NCBI GenBank assembly: GCA_021166815.1
Contig: JAJPEO010000105.1
Location: forward strand, 1-10,173
Source of the DNA: Nocardioides sp.
GTDB taxonomy: Bacteria; Actinomycetota; Actinomycetes; Propionibacteriales; Nocardioidaceae
Direction: 5' to 3'
Length of the DNA: 10,173 nucleotides
In this document: piece after piece, positions 1 to 5,706 of the stretch
Layout: each line of letters starts with the position of its first letter
Numbering within the stretch: the first letter of the stretch is position 1
Program-made: the position numbers and the translations under genes
Notes under the pieces: generated by a model
Told to the model about the DNA's origin: nothing
Database searches by the model: none
Seen by the model: only the letters and a program-made list of their open reading frames with translations

Positions 1-713
1 GGGTCCTGCTCGACGAGGTGCAGGAGCTGGCGAGCTACAAGAGCCGGCTCATCGCCACGATCTCCCACGAGCTCCGTACCCCGCTCACCTCCGTCCTGGG
101 GCATCTCGAGCTCATGGAGGCGGCGTCACTCCCGCCCGACGTCGAGGTGTGGGTGGACGTCGTCGAACGCTGCGCCCACCGAATGCGGCGGATGATCGAG
201 GACCTGCTCGTGCTCTCGCAGGTGGCCGATCCCGCCAGGGTGCTCTCGGCGATCCCGGTGGACCTGGTGCAGGTGGTCGAGGAGGTCCTGGACCTGCTCG
301 AGGTGACGTCGGAGCGCGACGAGCTCACGGTGGTGTTCGACCCGCCTGACCAGCCCGTGCACGTCCTGGGCGACGTGACCGGCCTCGACCGGATGTGCGT
401 CAACCTGATCGGCAACGCCGTGAAGTACACCCCCCGTGGCGGCACCGTCACGATCGCCATCGTCCCGACCGCCGAAGCGGTGGTCCTGTCGATCAGCGAC
501 ACCGGTCTGGGCATCTCCGACGCCGACAAGGAGCAGCTGTTCGACGAGTTCTTCCGCTCCTCCCACCCGGCCGTGGCCTCGATCGCCGGCACAGGCCTGG
601 GCCTGGCGATCGTGCAGCGCATCGTCGAGCAGCACAGGGGCACGATCAGCGTCGACTCGACGCCAGGGCAGGGCTCGACCTTCACGGTCCGGCTGCCGGC
701 TCCGGGCCGCTAG
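1..713 (+). CDS. Sensor histidine kinase, C-terminal part (partial at window start)
   Basis: This is the catalytic half of a two-component sensor kinase; the reading frame enters at base 3 and 236 residues are visible before the TAG stop. Seen: an H box ISHELRTPLTS whose phospho-acceptor His is visible residue 22, a DHp helix pair up to about residue 80, then an HATPase_c domain with N box (NLIGNAVKYTP, around 134-144), G1 box DTGLGI (from about 166), F box FDEFFRSS and G2 box GTGLGLAIV (from about 196). The family autophosphorylates the His and passes the phosphate to a response regulator. The sensing part, any membrane segments and the start lie upstream of the window, so the signal cannot be inferred. 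No response regulator follows it, so its partner would be upstream or elsewhere. The protein ends right after the ATPase domain, with no receiver domain. Confidence 0.96.
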   Translation, partial: VLLDEVQELASYKSRLIATISHELRTPLTSVLGHLELMEAASLPPDVEVWVDVVERCAHRMRRMIEDLLVLSQVADPARVLSAIPVDLVQVVEEVLDLLEVTSERDELTVVFDPPDQPVHVLGDVTGLDRMCVNLIGNAVKYTPRGGTVTIAIVPTAEAVVLSISDTGLGISDADKEQLFDEFFRSSHPAVASIAGTGLGLAIVQRIVEQHRGTISVDSTPGQGSTFTVRLPAPGR

Positions 714-741
714 CTAGAAGCGGGGCCTGAAGGTCGGTCGC

Positions 742-758
742 CCGGCAGCGAGCGCCGG
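742..758 (+). terminator. Possible terminator hairpin after the histidine kinase
   Basis: A 5-bp GC stem, CCGGC with GCCGG around a 7-nt loop, begins 28 nt after the kinase stop. It has no T-run. GC-only hairpins of this size arise by chance in 70% GC DNA, so the call rests mainly on position. Confidence 0.25.
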
Positions 759-841
759 CAACCCTGGTCAATGTGCATGCCATGGCGGCCGGTGCGTTCG
801 AAGGCCAGCGCCGCGTCACTCGCGGCGAAGTGACTCACGTT

Positions 842-866
842 CTGGCCGCCCACGAAATGTGGCCAG
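842..866 (-). terminator. Possible terminator hairpin after the minus-strand operon
   Basis: CTGGCC at 842-847 pairs perfectly with GGCCAG at 861-866 around a 13-nt loop. It lies 37 nt beyond the stop of the small membrane gene in that gene's direction. A second stem (815-834, GTCACT/AGTGAC, 8-nt loop) follows it. Neither has a T-tract. As they lie between convergent genes, either could serve both strands. Confidence 0.3.
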
Positions 867-903
867 CCTGCTGGCGATCCGACAGCCAGACGCTCTGCGC
901 GGG

Positions 904-1107
904 TCAGTCAGCCGTGACGCACATCCCCCACGCAGGGTCGCTCTCCAGCAGGTTCACCGGCCCGAGCAGCACGGCGACGACGTTGTCCGACCACGTGCTG
1001 CAGGCGTCCTCGTCGAAGTAGCCGTTCTGCAGGGCGAAGAGCGCGCCGATGCCCAGCCACACCACGAGCAGGCCCCCGACCACGATCGTCGCCACGCGTG
1101 TCCTCAT
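904..1107 (-). CDS. Small single-pass membrane protein, 67 residues, unknown function
   Basis: I do not recognise the family. Seen: a short basic N-terminus (MRTR), a hydrophobic helix at about residues 6-26, then a 40-residue acidic tail with two cysteines (36 and 63) and a mildly hydrophobic stretch at 42-54. By the positive-inside rule the tail should be extracytoplasmic, where the two Cys could form a disulfide; this is inference. The segment could also be a signal peptide. The start is 13 bp after the fadH stop with no clear Shine-Dalgarno, so translation is probably coupled to the reductase gene, of whose operon it appears to be the last member. The reading frame on the opposite strand looks far less protein-like. 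A direct functional link to FadH is not shown. Confidence 0.72.
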   Translation of the reverse strand: MRTRVATIVVGGLLVVWLGIGALFALQNGYFDEDACSTWSDNVVAVLLGPVNLLESDPAWGMCVTAD

Positions 1108-1120
1108 GGACCCATCATGC

Positions 1121-3118
1121 TCAGAGTGCGGCGACCACGCGCGTTCCCTGGTCGATCGCGCGCTTCGCGTCGAGCTCGGCGGCGACGTCCGCGCCGCCGA
1201 TGAGGTGGCCGCGGCCGAGGTCGTCGTACAGGCTGCGGACGGACTCCTGGCCCGCGCAGACGACGACGGTGTCGCACTCGATGACGCGCTGCTCGCCGTC
1301 GACGGTGACGTGGAGGCCGGCGTCGTCGATGCGGTCGTACGTCGCGCCGTTGACCTGCACGATGCCGCTCTGCTTCAGCACGGCCCGGTGCGCCCAGCCG
1401 GACGTCTTGCCCAGGCCGATGCCGATCGGGGTGGACTTGCGCTGGACGAGGGTGACCTCGCGGGCGCTCTCGCGCGGCTTCGGCTCGGCCAGGCCGCCGC
1501 GGTGCAGGACCGGGTCGCCGACGCCCCAGTGCGCCATCCAGTCATCGAGGTCCTCCTCGACGTGGGTGAGCCAGTGGGACACGTCGACGCCGATGCCGCC
1601 GGCGCCGATGACCGCGACCCGCTTGCCGGGGACCACACGCCCGGAGAGGACGTCGGCGTACGACACCACGCTCGGGTGGTCGATGCCCTCGATCTCCGGG
1701 AGGCGCGGCTCGACGCCGGTGGCGACGATGACCTCGTCGTAGGCCGCGAGGTCGGCCGGTGTCACCTCGGTGCCCAGGCGCACGTCGACGCCGAGGACCT
1801 CGAGGCGGCGGCCGAAGTAGCGCAGCGTCTCCGCGAAGTCCTCCTTGCCGGGGACCGCCATCGCGAGGCGGAACTGGCCGCCGATCTCGGGCGCCTTCTC
1901 GAACAGCGACACCCCGAAGCCGCGCTCGGCCGCGCTGGTCGCCGCGGCGAGGCCGGCCGGTCCCGCGCCGACGACCGCGACGGTCTTCTTGCGCAGCGTC
2001 GGCATGAGCACCAGCTCGGTCTCGTGGCAGGCGCGGGGGTTGACCAGGCAGGAGGCCCGCTTGTTCTCGAACACGTGGTCCAGGCAGGCCTGGTTGCACG
2101 CGATGCAGGTGTTGATCTCGTCGGCGCGCTCGTCGGTCGCCTTCGCGACGAAGAACGGGTCGGCCAGCAGCGGGCGGGCCATCGAGACCAGGTCGGCCTT
2201 GCCGGAGGCGATGATCTCCTCGGCGAGCTCGGGGGTGTTGATGCGGTTGGAGGCACAGACCGGTACGTCGACGTACTGCTTGAGGCGGGCGGTGTGCTCC
2301 ACCCACGCCCCGCGCGGGACCTGCGTGATGATCGTGGGGACGCGCGCCTCGTGCCAGCCGATGCCGGTGTTGAGGACGGTCACGCCGGCGTCCTGCAGGT
2401 GCAGGGCCAGCTCGACGGTCTCCTCCCACGACTGCCCGTCCTCGACCAGGTCGAGCAGCGAGATGCGGTAGACGATCGGGAAGTCGTCGCCGACCAGCTC
2501 ACGGGCGCGACGCACGATCTCGACGGGGAAGTGCATCCGGCGCGCCGAGCTGCCGCCCCACTGGTCGTCGCGGTCATTGGTGCGCGCGGCGAGGAACTGG
2601 TTGATGAGGTAGCCCTCGGAGCCCATGATCTCGACGGCGTCGTAGCCGCCCTTGCGGGCCAGCGCGACCGACTTGGCGAAGGCCGTGGCGGTCGCGTCGA
2701 CCTCCTTGCTCGACATGGCGCTCGGCCGGAACGGCGTGATCGGCGACTTCCGGTTCGACGCGCCCTGGCTGAGCGGGTGGAAGGCGTACCGGCCCGCGTG
2801 CAGGACCTGCAGCGCGATCGCGCCGCCCTCGTCGTGGACCGCGCCGGTGACCGTGCGCTGGCGCATCGCCTGCATGCGCGTCGACATCTCGGAGGCGAAC
2901 GGCTTGAGCCAGCCGTGCTTGGTCGGCGAGAACCCGCCGGTGATGATCAGGCCGGTGCCGCCGCGGGCGCGCTCGGCGTAGAACGCCGCGAGCTTGTCGA
3001 TGTCCCACGGGTGGTCCTCGATGCCGGTGTGCATCGACCCCATCACGACGCGGTTGCGCAGCGTGAGCGACCCGAGCCGGATGGGCTCGAGCAGGTGGGG
3101 GTAGAGGGGGTGGGTCAT
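1121..3118 (-). CDS. fadH: NADPH-dependent 2,4-dienoyl-CoA reductase, FadH type
   Basis: The 665 residues compare with about 670 for E. coli FadH. The enzyme reduces 2,4-dienoyl-CoA with NADPH during beta-oxidation of unsaturated fatty acids, in the cytosol, using FMN, FAD and a 4Fe-4S cluster. Seen: an N-terminal Old Yellow Enzyme-like TIM barrel (about 1-330) with Tyr170 in GSEGYLINQF and His256 in GIGWHEARVP, matching the catalytic Tyr166 and His252 of E. coli FadH; a cluster motif C-x2-C-x3-C-x11-C at Cys338, 341, 345 and 357 with the same spacing as E. coli; then a FAD/NAD(P) module with GAGPAG at 384-389 and GAGGIG at 505-510. The ATG is preceded at 7 nt by GAAGAGG, which fixes the start. 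It lies 42 bp after the padR gene and 13 bp before a small membrane protein gene, so these are probably co-transcribed. No active-site residue is missing. Related flavin reductases with other enone or steroid substrates share this architecture, so the in vivo substrate is less sure than the family. Confidence 0.94.
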   Translation of the reverse strand: MTHPLYPHLLEPIRLGSLTLRNRVVMGSMHTGIEDHPWDIDKLAAFYAERARGGTGLIITGGFSPTKHGWLKPFASEMSTRMQAMRQRTVTGAVHDEGGAIALQVLHAGRYAFHPLSQGASNRKSPITPFRPSAMSSKEVDATATAFAKSVALARKGGYDAVEIMGSEGYLINQFLAARTNDRDDQWGGSSARRMHFPVEIVRRARELVGDDFPIVYRISLLDLVEDGQSWEETVELALHLQDAGVTVLNTGIGWHEARVPTIITQVPRGAWVEHTARLKQYVDVPVCASNRINTPELAEEIIASGKADLVSMARPLLADPFFVAKATDERADEINTCIACNQACLDHVFENKRASCLVNPRACHETELVLMPTLRKKTVAVVGAGPAGLAAATSAAERGFGVSLFEKAPEIGGQFRLAMAVPGKEDFAETLRYFGRRLEVLGVDVRLGTEVTPADLAAYDEVIVATGVEPRLPEIEGIDHPSVVSYADVLSGRVVPGKRVAVIGAGGIGVDVSHWLTHVEEDLDDWMAHWGVGDPVLHRGGLAEPKPRESAREVTLVQRKSTPIGIGLGKTSGWAHRAVLKQSGIVQVNGATYDRIDDAGLHVTVDGEQRVIECDTVVVCAGQESVRSLYDDLGRGHLIGGADVAAELDAKRAIDQGTRVVAAL

Positions 3119-3130
3119 CGGTCTGCCTCT

Positions 3131-3190
3131 TCAGTCGTCGGTTGAGGTGCGAGCGGGGCGTCAGTCGTCGGTTGAGGTGCGAGCGGAGCG
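3131..3190. repeat. 30-bp direct tandem duplication over the PadR stop codon
   Basis: Bases 3131-3160 and 3161-3190 are the same 30-bp unit with one mismatch (base 27 of the unit, g against a). On the minus strand each unit encodes a nine-residue tail plus TGA: RSARTSTDD-stop in the copy used by PadR and RPARTSTDD-stop in the copy beyond it. Because the unit is a multiple of three, the extra copy stays in frame with padR. The far copy makes up most of the padR-fadH spacer and touches the fadH ribosome binding site. Confidence 0.9.
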
Positions 3191-3727
3191 AGCCTCGAAA
3201 CCGTGCGCCTCGAGGTACTCGCCCAGCCAGTCGGTCCAGAACTGCTCCATGCGGATGCCGCCGCGCAGCACGAGCCAGCGATCCCGCTCGGCGTCGGTCA
3301 GCGCCGCGGGGTCGGGGAACTGCGTGCGCTCGAGCTGCTCGTAGTGCGCCAGGCGCGTCGCGTGGTCACGCCGCGCGTCCTCGACGTTGGCGAGCAGTCG
3401 CGCGCGGTCGCCGTACGCCGCCCCGCGGAGCTTGACCGCCACCTCGCTGCGGAAGGGCTCGAGGCTCATCGGCGTGTCCAGCCACTCGGCGAGCACGCTG
3501 CGGCCGAGCGGCGACGGTGTGTGGACGCGCTTGTCGGGGCGGCCGTCCTGCTCGACGACCTCGACCTCGACCCAGCCGTCGGCCTCCATGCGCGCCAGGA
3601 CGCGGTAGATCTGCTGGTGCGTGGCCTGCCAGAAGAAGCCCAGCGAGCGCTCGAAGCGCCGGGTGAGCTCCAGGCCGCTCGCGGGGCGCTCGGAGAGCGC
3701 GACCAGGAGGGCGTGTTCGAGGGCCAT
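3161..3727 (-). CDS. PadR family transcriptional regulator
   Basis: A 188-residue repressor-type protein. PadR proteins bind DNA as dimers through an N-terminal winged helix and often answer to phenolic or lipophilic ligands. Seen: winged helix at about 1-85, with the family pattern around HQQIYRVLARMEADGWVEVEVVEQDGRPDKRVHTPSPLGRSVL (His37 onward, in pieces), then a C-terminal helical dimerisation domain (about 86-175, PF10400-like). The start MALEHALLVALSERP fits the usual PadR N-terminus; a longer in-frame reading back to 3949 runs antisense to the Lrp gene and is rejected. There is no Shine-Dalgarno, but a -10-like box sits 6 nt before the ATG, so the mRNA is probably leaderless. It lies just ahead of fadH and is the likely regulator of that unit and of itself. 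Its last ten codons lie in a repeat element, and the stop is duplicated in frame 30 bp on. Confidence 0.92.
   Translation of the reverse strand: MALEHALLVALSERPASGLELTRRFERSLGFFWQATHQQIYRVLARMEADGWVEVEVVEQDGRPDKRVHTPSPLGRSVLAEWLDTPMSLEPFRSEVAVKLRGAAYGDRARLLANVEDARRDHATRLAHYEQLERTQFPDPAALTDAERDRWLVLRGGIRMEQFWTDWLGEYLEAHGFEARSARTSTDD
3170..3202. repeat. Imperfect palindromic, REP-like element within the padR 3' end
   Basis: The 33-bp stretch opens with GGTTGAGG and closes with CCTCGAAACC, so its ends pair (with a 2-nt bulge) around a core that repeats GCGAGC twice (GCGAGCGGAGCGAGC). A truncated copy, starting GGTTGAGGTGCGAGCG, lies at 3140-3160. From memory, similar words recur between genes in Nocardioides-type genomes; I cannot verify that here. 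It codes for the last residues of PadR (from about GFEARSARTSTDD), so the protein's tail seems to derive from the element. Confidence 0.5.
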
Positions 3728-3762
3728 GGGTCGAGTTTGAGGCCCTATGCAACGAGTTGCAA
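3728..3762 (-). promoter_or_regulatory. padR promoter with 14-bp palindromic operator
   Basis: On the minus strand, TTGCAA (3762-3757), a 17-nt spacer and CAAACT (3739-3734) are followed by 6 nt and the padR ATG, which fits a leaderless actinobacterial promoter. A perfect palindrome TGCAAC-GA-GTTGCA (3748-3761) covers most of the -35 and the start of the spacer, the expected place for a repressor. PadR itself is the natural candidate for binding it (autoregulation). It occupies the 46-bp gap between the Lrp stop and padR. The elements are visible; function is inference. Confidence 0.6.
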
Positions 3763-3773
3763 GGTGGGGTGAC

Positions 3774-4274
3774 TCACAGCACGCCGGAGCCCGGGATGAC
3801 CTCGAAGACCAGCTGGGTCTCGGTGTGGCGTACGACCGGGTGGACGTTGATGTGCTCGAGCACCAGGTCGCGCAGCTGCTGGGTCGACGAGACCGCGACA
3901 TGGATGAGGTAGTCGTCCTCGCCACCGACGTGGAAGGTGCGCAGCGCACCGGGCAGCCGGGCCACGACCTGGTGGAAGCTGGCCACGTGGTCGCGGTTGT
4001 GGCTGCCCAGGCGCACCTTCACCACGGCCTGGATGCCGTAGCCCAGCGCCCCGAGGTCGATGTCGGCGTGGACGCCGCGCACGATGCCGCGCTCGCGCAG
4101 CGAGCGGACGCGCTGGAGGCAGGTCGACTCCGCGATCCCGAGGTGCTTGGCCAGGGCCGCGTTGGTGATCCGCCCGTCGTTGGCGAGCGCGGCGAGGATG
4201 CGGCGGTCGACTGCGTCGATCGAGGCGCCCGGGGCGGGCGAAGAATGGACCGGCTGGGTGTCGTGGGGCACCAT
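3774..4274 (-). CDS. Lrp/AsnC family transcriptional regulator
   Basis: A 166-residue feast/famine regulator that would bind an amino acid through its C-terminal RAM domain and DNA through an N-terminal helix-turn-helix. Seen: a disordered, Pro/Ser-rich N-terminal 17 residues, then the AsnC-type HTH at about 18-66 (DAVDRRILAALANDGRITNAALAKHLGIAEST in pieces, with the recognition helix following), a linker, and the RAM domain at about 80-155 with the GGEDDYLIHV signature around 117-126. The ATG at 4274 follows GGAGG by 4 nt; a 17-codon in-frame extension upstream lacks that support. It is divergent from the Cys/Met PLP enzyme with a 92-bp shared upstream region. This matches the known mdeR-mdeA layout in Pseudomonas putida, where the Lrp-type MdeR activates methionine gamma-lyase. 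Regulation of its neighbour is therefore likely but inferred. Confidence 0.93.
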   Translation of the reverse strand: MVPHDTQPVHSSPAPGASIDAVDRRILAALANDGRITNAALAKHLGIAESTCLQRVRSLRERGIVRGVHADIDLGALGYGIQAVVKVRLGSHNRDHVASFHQVVARLPGALRTFHVGGEDDYLIHVAVSSTQQLRDLVLEHINVHPVVRHTETQLVFEVIPGSGVL

Positions 4275-4366
4275 CTCTCCTCCGTGATCTGCGGCGTGAA
4301 GTCCCGTGTGGCGAAGGTCCTTCATTCAGGGTTGTCTTGCGACGAGGATTCCACGACCGTGGAGGA
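4275..4366. promoter_or_regulatory. Divergent regulatory region between Lrp regulator and PLP lyase
   Basis: These 92 bp must hold both promoters and probably the Lrp operator. Seen: a palindrome GAAGG-T-CCTTC at 4313-4323; an imperfect inverted repeat TTGTC-N4-GACGA at 4332-4345; and, for the plus strand, a weak TTCATT (4321-4326), 17-nt spacer, GAGGAT (4344-4349). The stretch 4314-4339 is the least GC-rich part of the gap, as expected for a site that must bend or melt. No convincing -10 was found for the Lrp gene. Confidence 0.45.
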
Positions 4367-5533
4367 GTGACCAGCCTCGACACCCTTGCCGTCCACGCGG
4401 GTCGTGCCGACCTCACCGCGCTCGGCGTCCACGCCCTCCCGCTAGACCTCTCCACCACCAACCCGCTGCCGAGCATCGACGCCGGCGGGCTGTCGTACGA
4501 GTCGATGGCGACCGGTGGCCACCCGACCGAGGGCGGCCTGGTCTACCAGCGCCTGTGGAACCCCACCGTCGCGCGCTTCGAGGAGGCGCTCGCCGACCTC
4601 GAGCACACCGACGCGTCGGTCGCCTTCTCGACCGGGATGGCCGCGGTGACGGCCGCCGTGCTCGCCGCGACCGTGGAGGGCCGGGGCCGCCACGTGGTCG
4701 CCGTACGTCCCCTGTACGGCGGCACCGACCACCTGCTGGCCTCCGGGCTGCTCGGCGTGGAGACGACCTACTGCGCGCCGCACGAGGTGGAGGCCGCCAT
4801 GCGTCCCGACACCTGCCTGGTCGTGCTGGAGACGCCCGGCAACCCGACGCTCGAGCTGGTCGACATCGCGGCCGTCACCGCCGTCGCCGGCGACGTGCCG
4901 GTGCTGGTCGACAACACCTTCGCCACCCCCGTCCTGCAGAACCCCGCCGACCACGGCGCGGCGCTCGTGCTGCACAGCGCGACGAAGTACCTCGGCGGCC
5001 ACGGCGACGCCATGGGCGGCGTCATCGCGTGCGCCGAGCCGTGGGCCCAGGCCCTGCGCCGCGTCCGCGCGGTCACCGGTGGCCTGCTCCACCCGATGGG
5101 GGCGTACCTCCTCCACCGCGGCCTGGCCACCCTGCCGATGCGGGTGCGGGCCCAGCAGGACGGCGCCGGCAAGGTCGCCGCGTGGCTCGTCGGACAGCCC
5201 GGCGTGCGCGAGGTGCGCTGGCCCGGGCTGCCCGACTGCGACCCGCACGGGCTGGTCGGCCGCCAGATGCGCGGCCCCGGCGCGATGATCGCCGTGGCGG
5301 TCGAGGGCGGGTACGAGGCCGCCTCGCGCGTCACGGAGTCCGTACGCCTCTTCACCCACGCGGTGTCGCTCGGCGGCGTCGACTCGCTCGTCCAGCACCC
5401 CGCGGCGCTCACCCACCGTCCGGTCGCCGCCGAGGCCAAGCCGCACGCCGACGTGTTGCGCCTCTCGATCGGGCTGGAGGACCCCGAGGACCTGTGCGCC
5501 GACCTCGCGCAGGCCCTGGCGGCCGCCCACTGA
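4367..5533 (+). CDS. Cys/Met metabolism PLP enzyme, probable gamma-lyase
   Basis: A 388-residue fold-type I PLP enzyme of the trans-sulfuration family (cystathionine gamma-lyase or synthase, methionine gamma-lyase). Seen, numbered from the GTG: Tyr60 and Arg62 in VYQRLWNPT (neighbour-subunit phosphate contacts), STGMAA at 88-93, Tyr117 in YGGT, ETPGNPTLELVD from 155, Asp182 in VDNTFATP, Schiff-base Lys207 in HSATKYLGGH, and Arg365 in LRLSIGLEDPEDL. Length is normal for the family. The Cys typical of methionine gamma-lyases (YGCT) is Gly here, as in cystathionine enzymes, so the substrate is open: methionine, cystathionine or homocysteine. The divergent Lrp regulator favours an amino-acid-degrading gamma-lyase. 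Start: the family N-terminus SLDTLAVHAGR supports GTG 4367, but GGAGG ends only 1 nt before it; an in-frame TTG at 4337 is an alternative that would add ten residues. Confidence 0.92.
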   Translation: MTSLDTLAVHAGRADLTALGVHALPLDLSTTNPLPSIDAGGLSYESMATGGHPTEGGLVYQRLWNPTVARFEEALADLEHTDASVAFSTGMAAVTAAVLAATVEGRGRHVVAVRPLYGGTDHLLASGLLGVETTYCAPHEVEAAMRPDTCLVVLETPGNPTLELVDIAAVTAVAGDVPVLVDNTFATPVLQNPADHGAALVLHSATKYLGGHGDAMGGVIACAEPWAQALRRVRAVTGGLLHPMGAYLLHRGLATLPMRVRAQQDGAGKVAAWLVGQPGVREVRWPGLPDCDPHGLVGRQMRGPGAMIAVAVEGGYEAASRVTESVRLFTHAVSLGGVDSLVQHPAALTHRPVAAEAKPHADVLRLSIGLEDPEDLCADLAQALAAAH

Positions 5534-5543
5534 GCCGAGGTCG

Positions 5544-5578
5544 GTGACGCGTCGCCGAGGACGTGTCAGGGTGGGCCC
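5544..5578 (+). promoter_or_regulatory. Possible leaderless promoter of the 27-codon ORF
   Basis: GTGACG (5544-5549, 4 of 6 to TTGACA), a 17-nt spacer, CAGGGT (5567-5572, with the conserved A2 and T6) and 6 nt lead straight to an ATG. The spacing is the same as in the padR promoter here. This is a pattern match only. Confidence 0.35.
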
Positions 5579-5662
5579 ATGTTCGGGTCACGGCGCCGGC
5601 GGCGCGATATGAGCGGTGCCAACGGCGCCGCCGGCGGCTTCGACGGCCCCGCCGCCCCGTGA
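5579..5662 (+). CDS. Possible 27-residue Arg-rich small protein
   Basis: ATG to TGA encodes MFGSRRRRRDMSGANGAA then GGFDGPAAP. I recognise no family. It has five consecutive Arg and then a Gly/Ala-rich tail, and no membrane segment. In favour: a -10-like box 6 nt before the ATG with a -35-like box at 17 nt. Against: the codon content is dominated by the two arms of a strong GC hairpin (5594-5636), so the peptide may be a by-product of that structure. It lies between the PLP lyase and the racemase and ends 44 bp before the latter. It could be a real small protein, a leader peptide or chance. Confidence 0.3.
   Translation: MFGSRRRRRDMSGANGAAGGFDGPAAP
5594..5636 (+). terminator. Strong 12-bp GC hairpin downstream of the PLP lyase
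   Basis: CGCCGGCGGCGC (5594-5605) pairs perfectly with GCGCCGCCGGCG (5625-5636) around a 19-nt loop, 60 nt after the lyase stop. There is no T-tract, which is common for actinobacterial 3' hairpins. It insulates the lyase from the racemase promoter, so termination is the simplest role. It also lies wholly inside the possible small ORF. Confidence 0.5.
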
Positions 5663-5671
5663 GAGTGGCGG

Positions 5672-5706
5672 TTGACCGTGACAGTGGTTCTGTCATGATC
5701 GCCCGC
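5672..5706 (+). promoter_or_regulatory. Racemase promoter with 17-bp inverted-repeat operator
   Basis: TTGACC (5672-5677, 5 of 6 to consensus), a 16-nt spacer and CATGAT (5694-5699) sit 7 nt before the ATG, fitting a leaderless promoter; there is no Shine-Dalgarno. Between the boxes and overlapping the -10 is a perfect inverted repeat TGACAG-TGGTT-CTGTCA (5679-5695). A dimeric repressor bound there would block RNA polymerase. The size suits a TetR- or GntR-type regulator, none of which lies in the window. Confidence 0.65.

Larger units (their letters stand above)
714..903. other. Convergent intergenic gap, hairpins only
   Basis: This is the gap between the plus-strand kinase stop and the minus-strand membrane-protein stop. 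I see no credible gene. A plus-strand ORF that starts here runs antisense through the small membrane gene and has no recognisable protein features. The gap holds several short perfect inverted repeats: CCGGC/GCCGG at 742-758, GTCACT/AGTGAC at 815-834 and CTGGCC/GGCCAG at 842-866. Their placement between convergent stops suggests transcription termination or RNA 3'-end protection, but none has a T-tract. Confidence 0.6.

Noticed and set aside
773..1021. 82-codon plus-strand ORF after the histidine kinase
   Set aside because: Mostly antisense to the small membrane gene; no promoter or ribosome site, no domain, and Ser/Ala-rich composition typical of a shadow frame.
1049..3145. 698-codon plus-strand ORF opposite fadH
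   Set aside because: Low-complexity Arg/Ala/Asp/Val-rich translation without motifs; the opposite strand carries a full FadH with all catalytic residues. Long antisense frames are usual at this GC content.
3728..3949. 74-residue upstream extension of PadR
   Set aside because: It crosses the Lrp gene antisense, has Ser/Arg-rich shadow composition, and PadR family members start at MALEHALL-like sequence.
4442..5530. 362-codon minus-strand ORF opposite the PLP lyase
   Set aside because: A shadow of the lyase reading frame; the lyase has every active-site residue.
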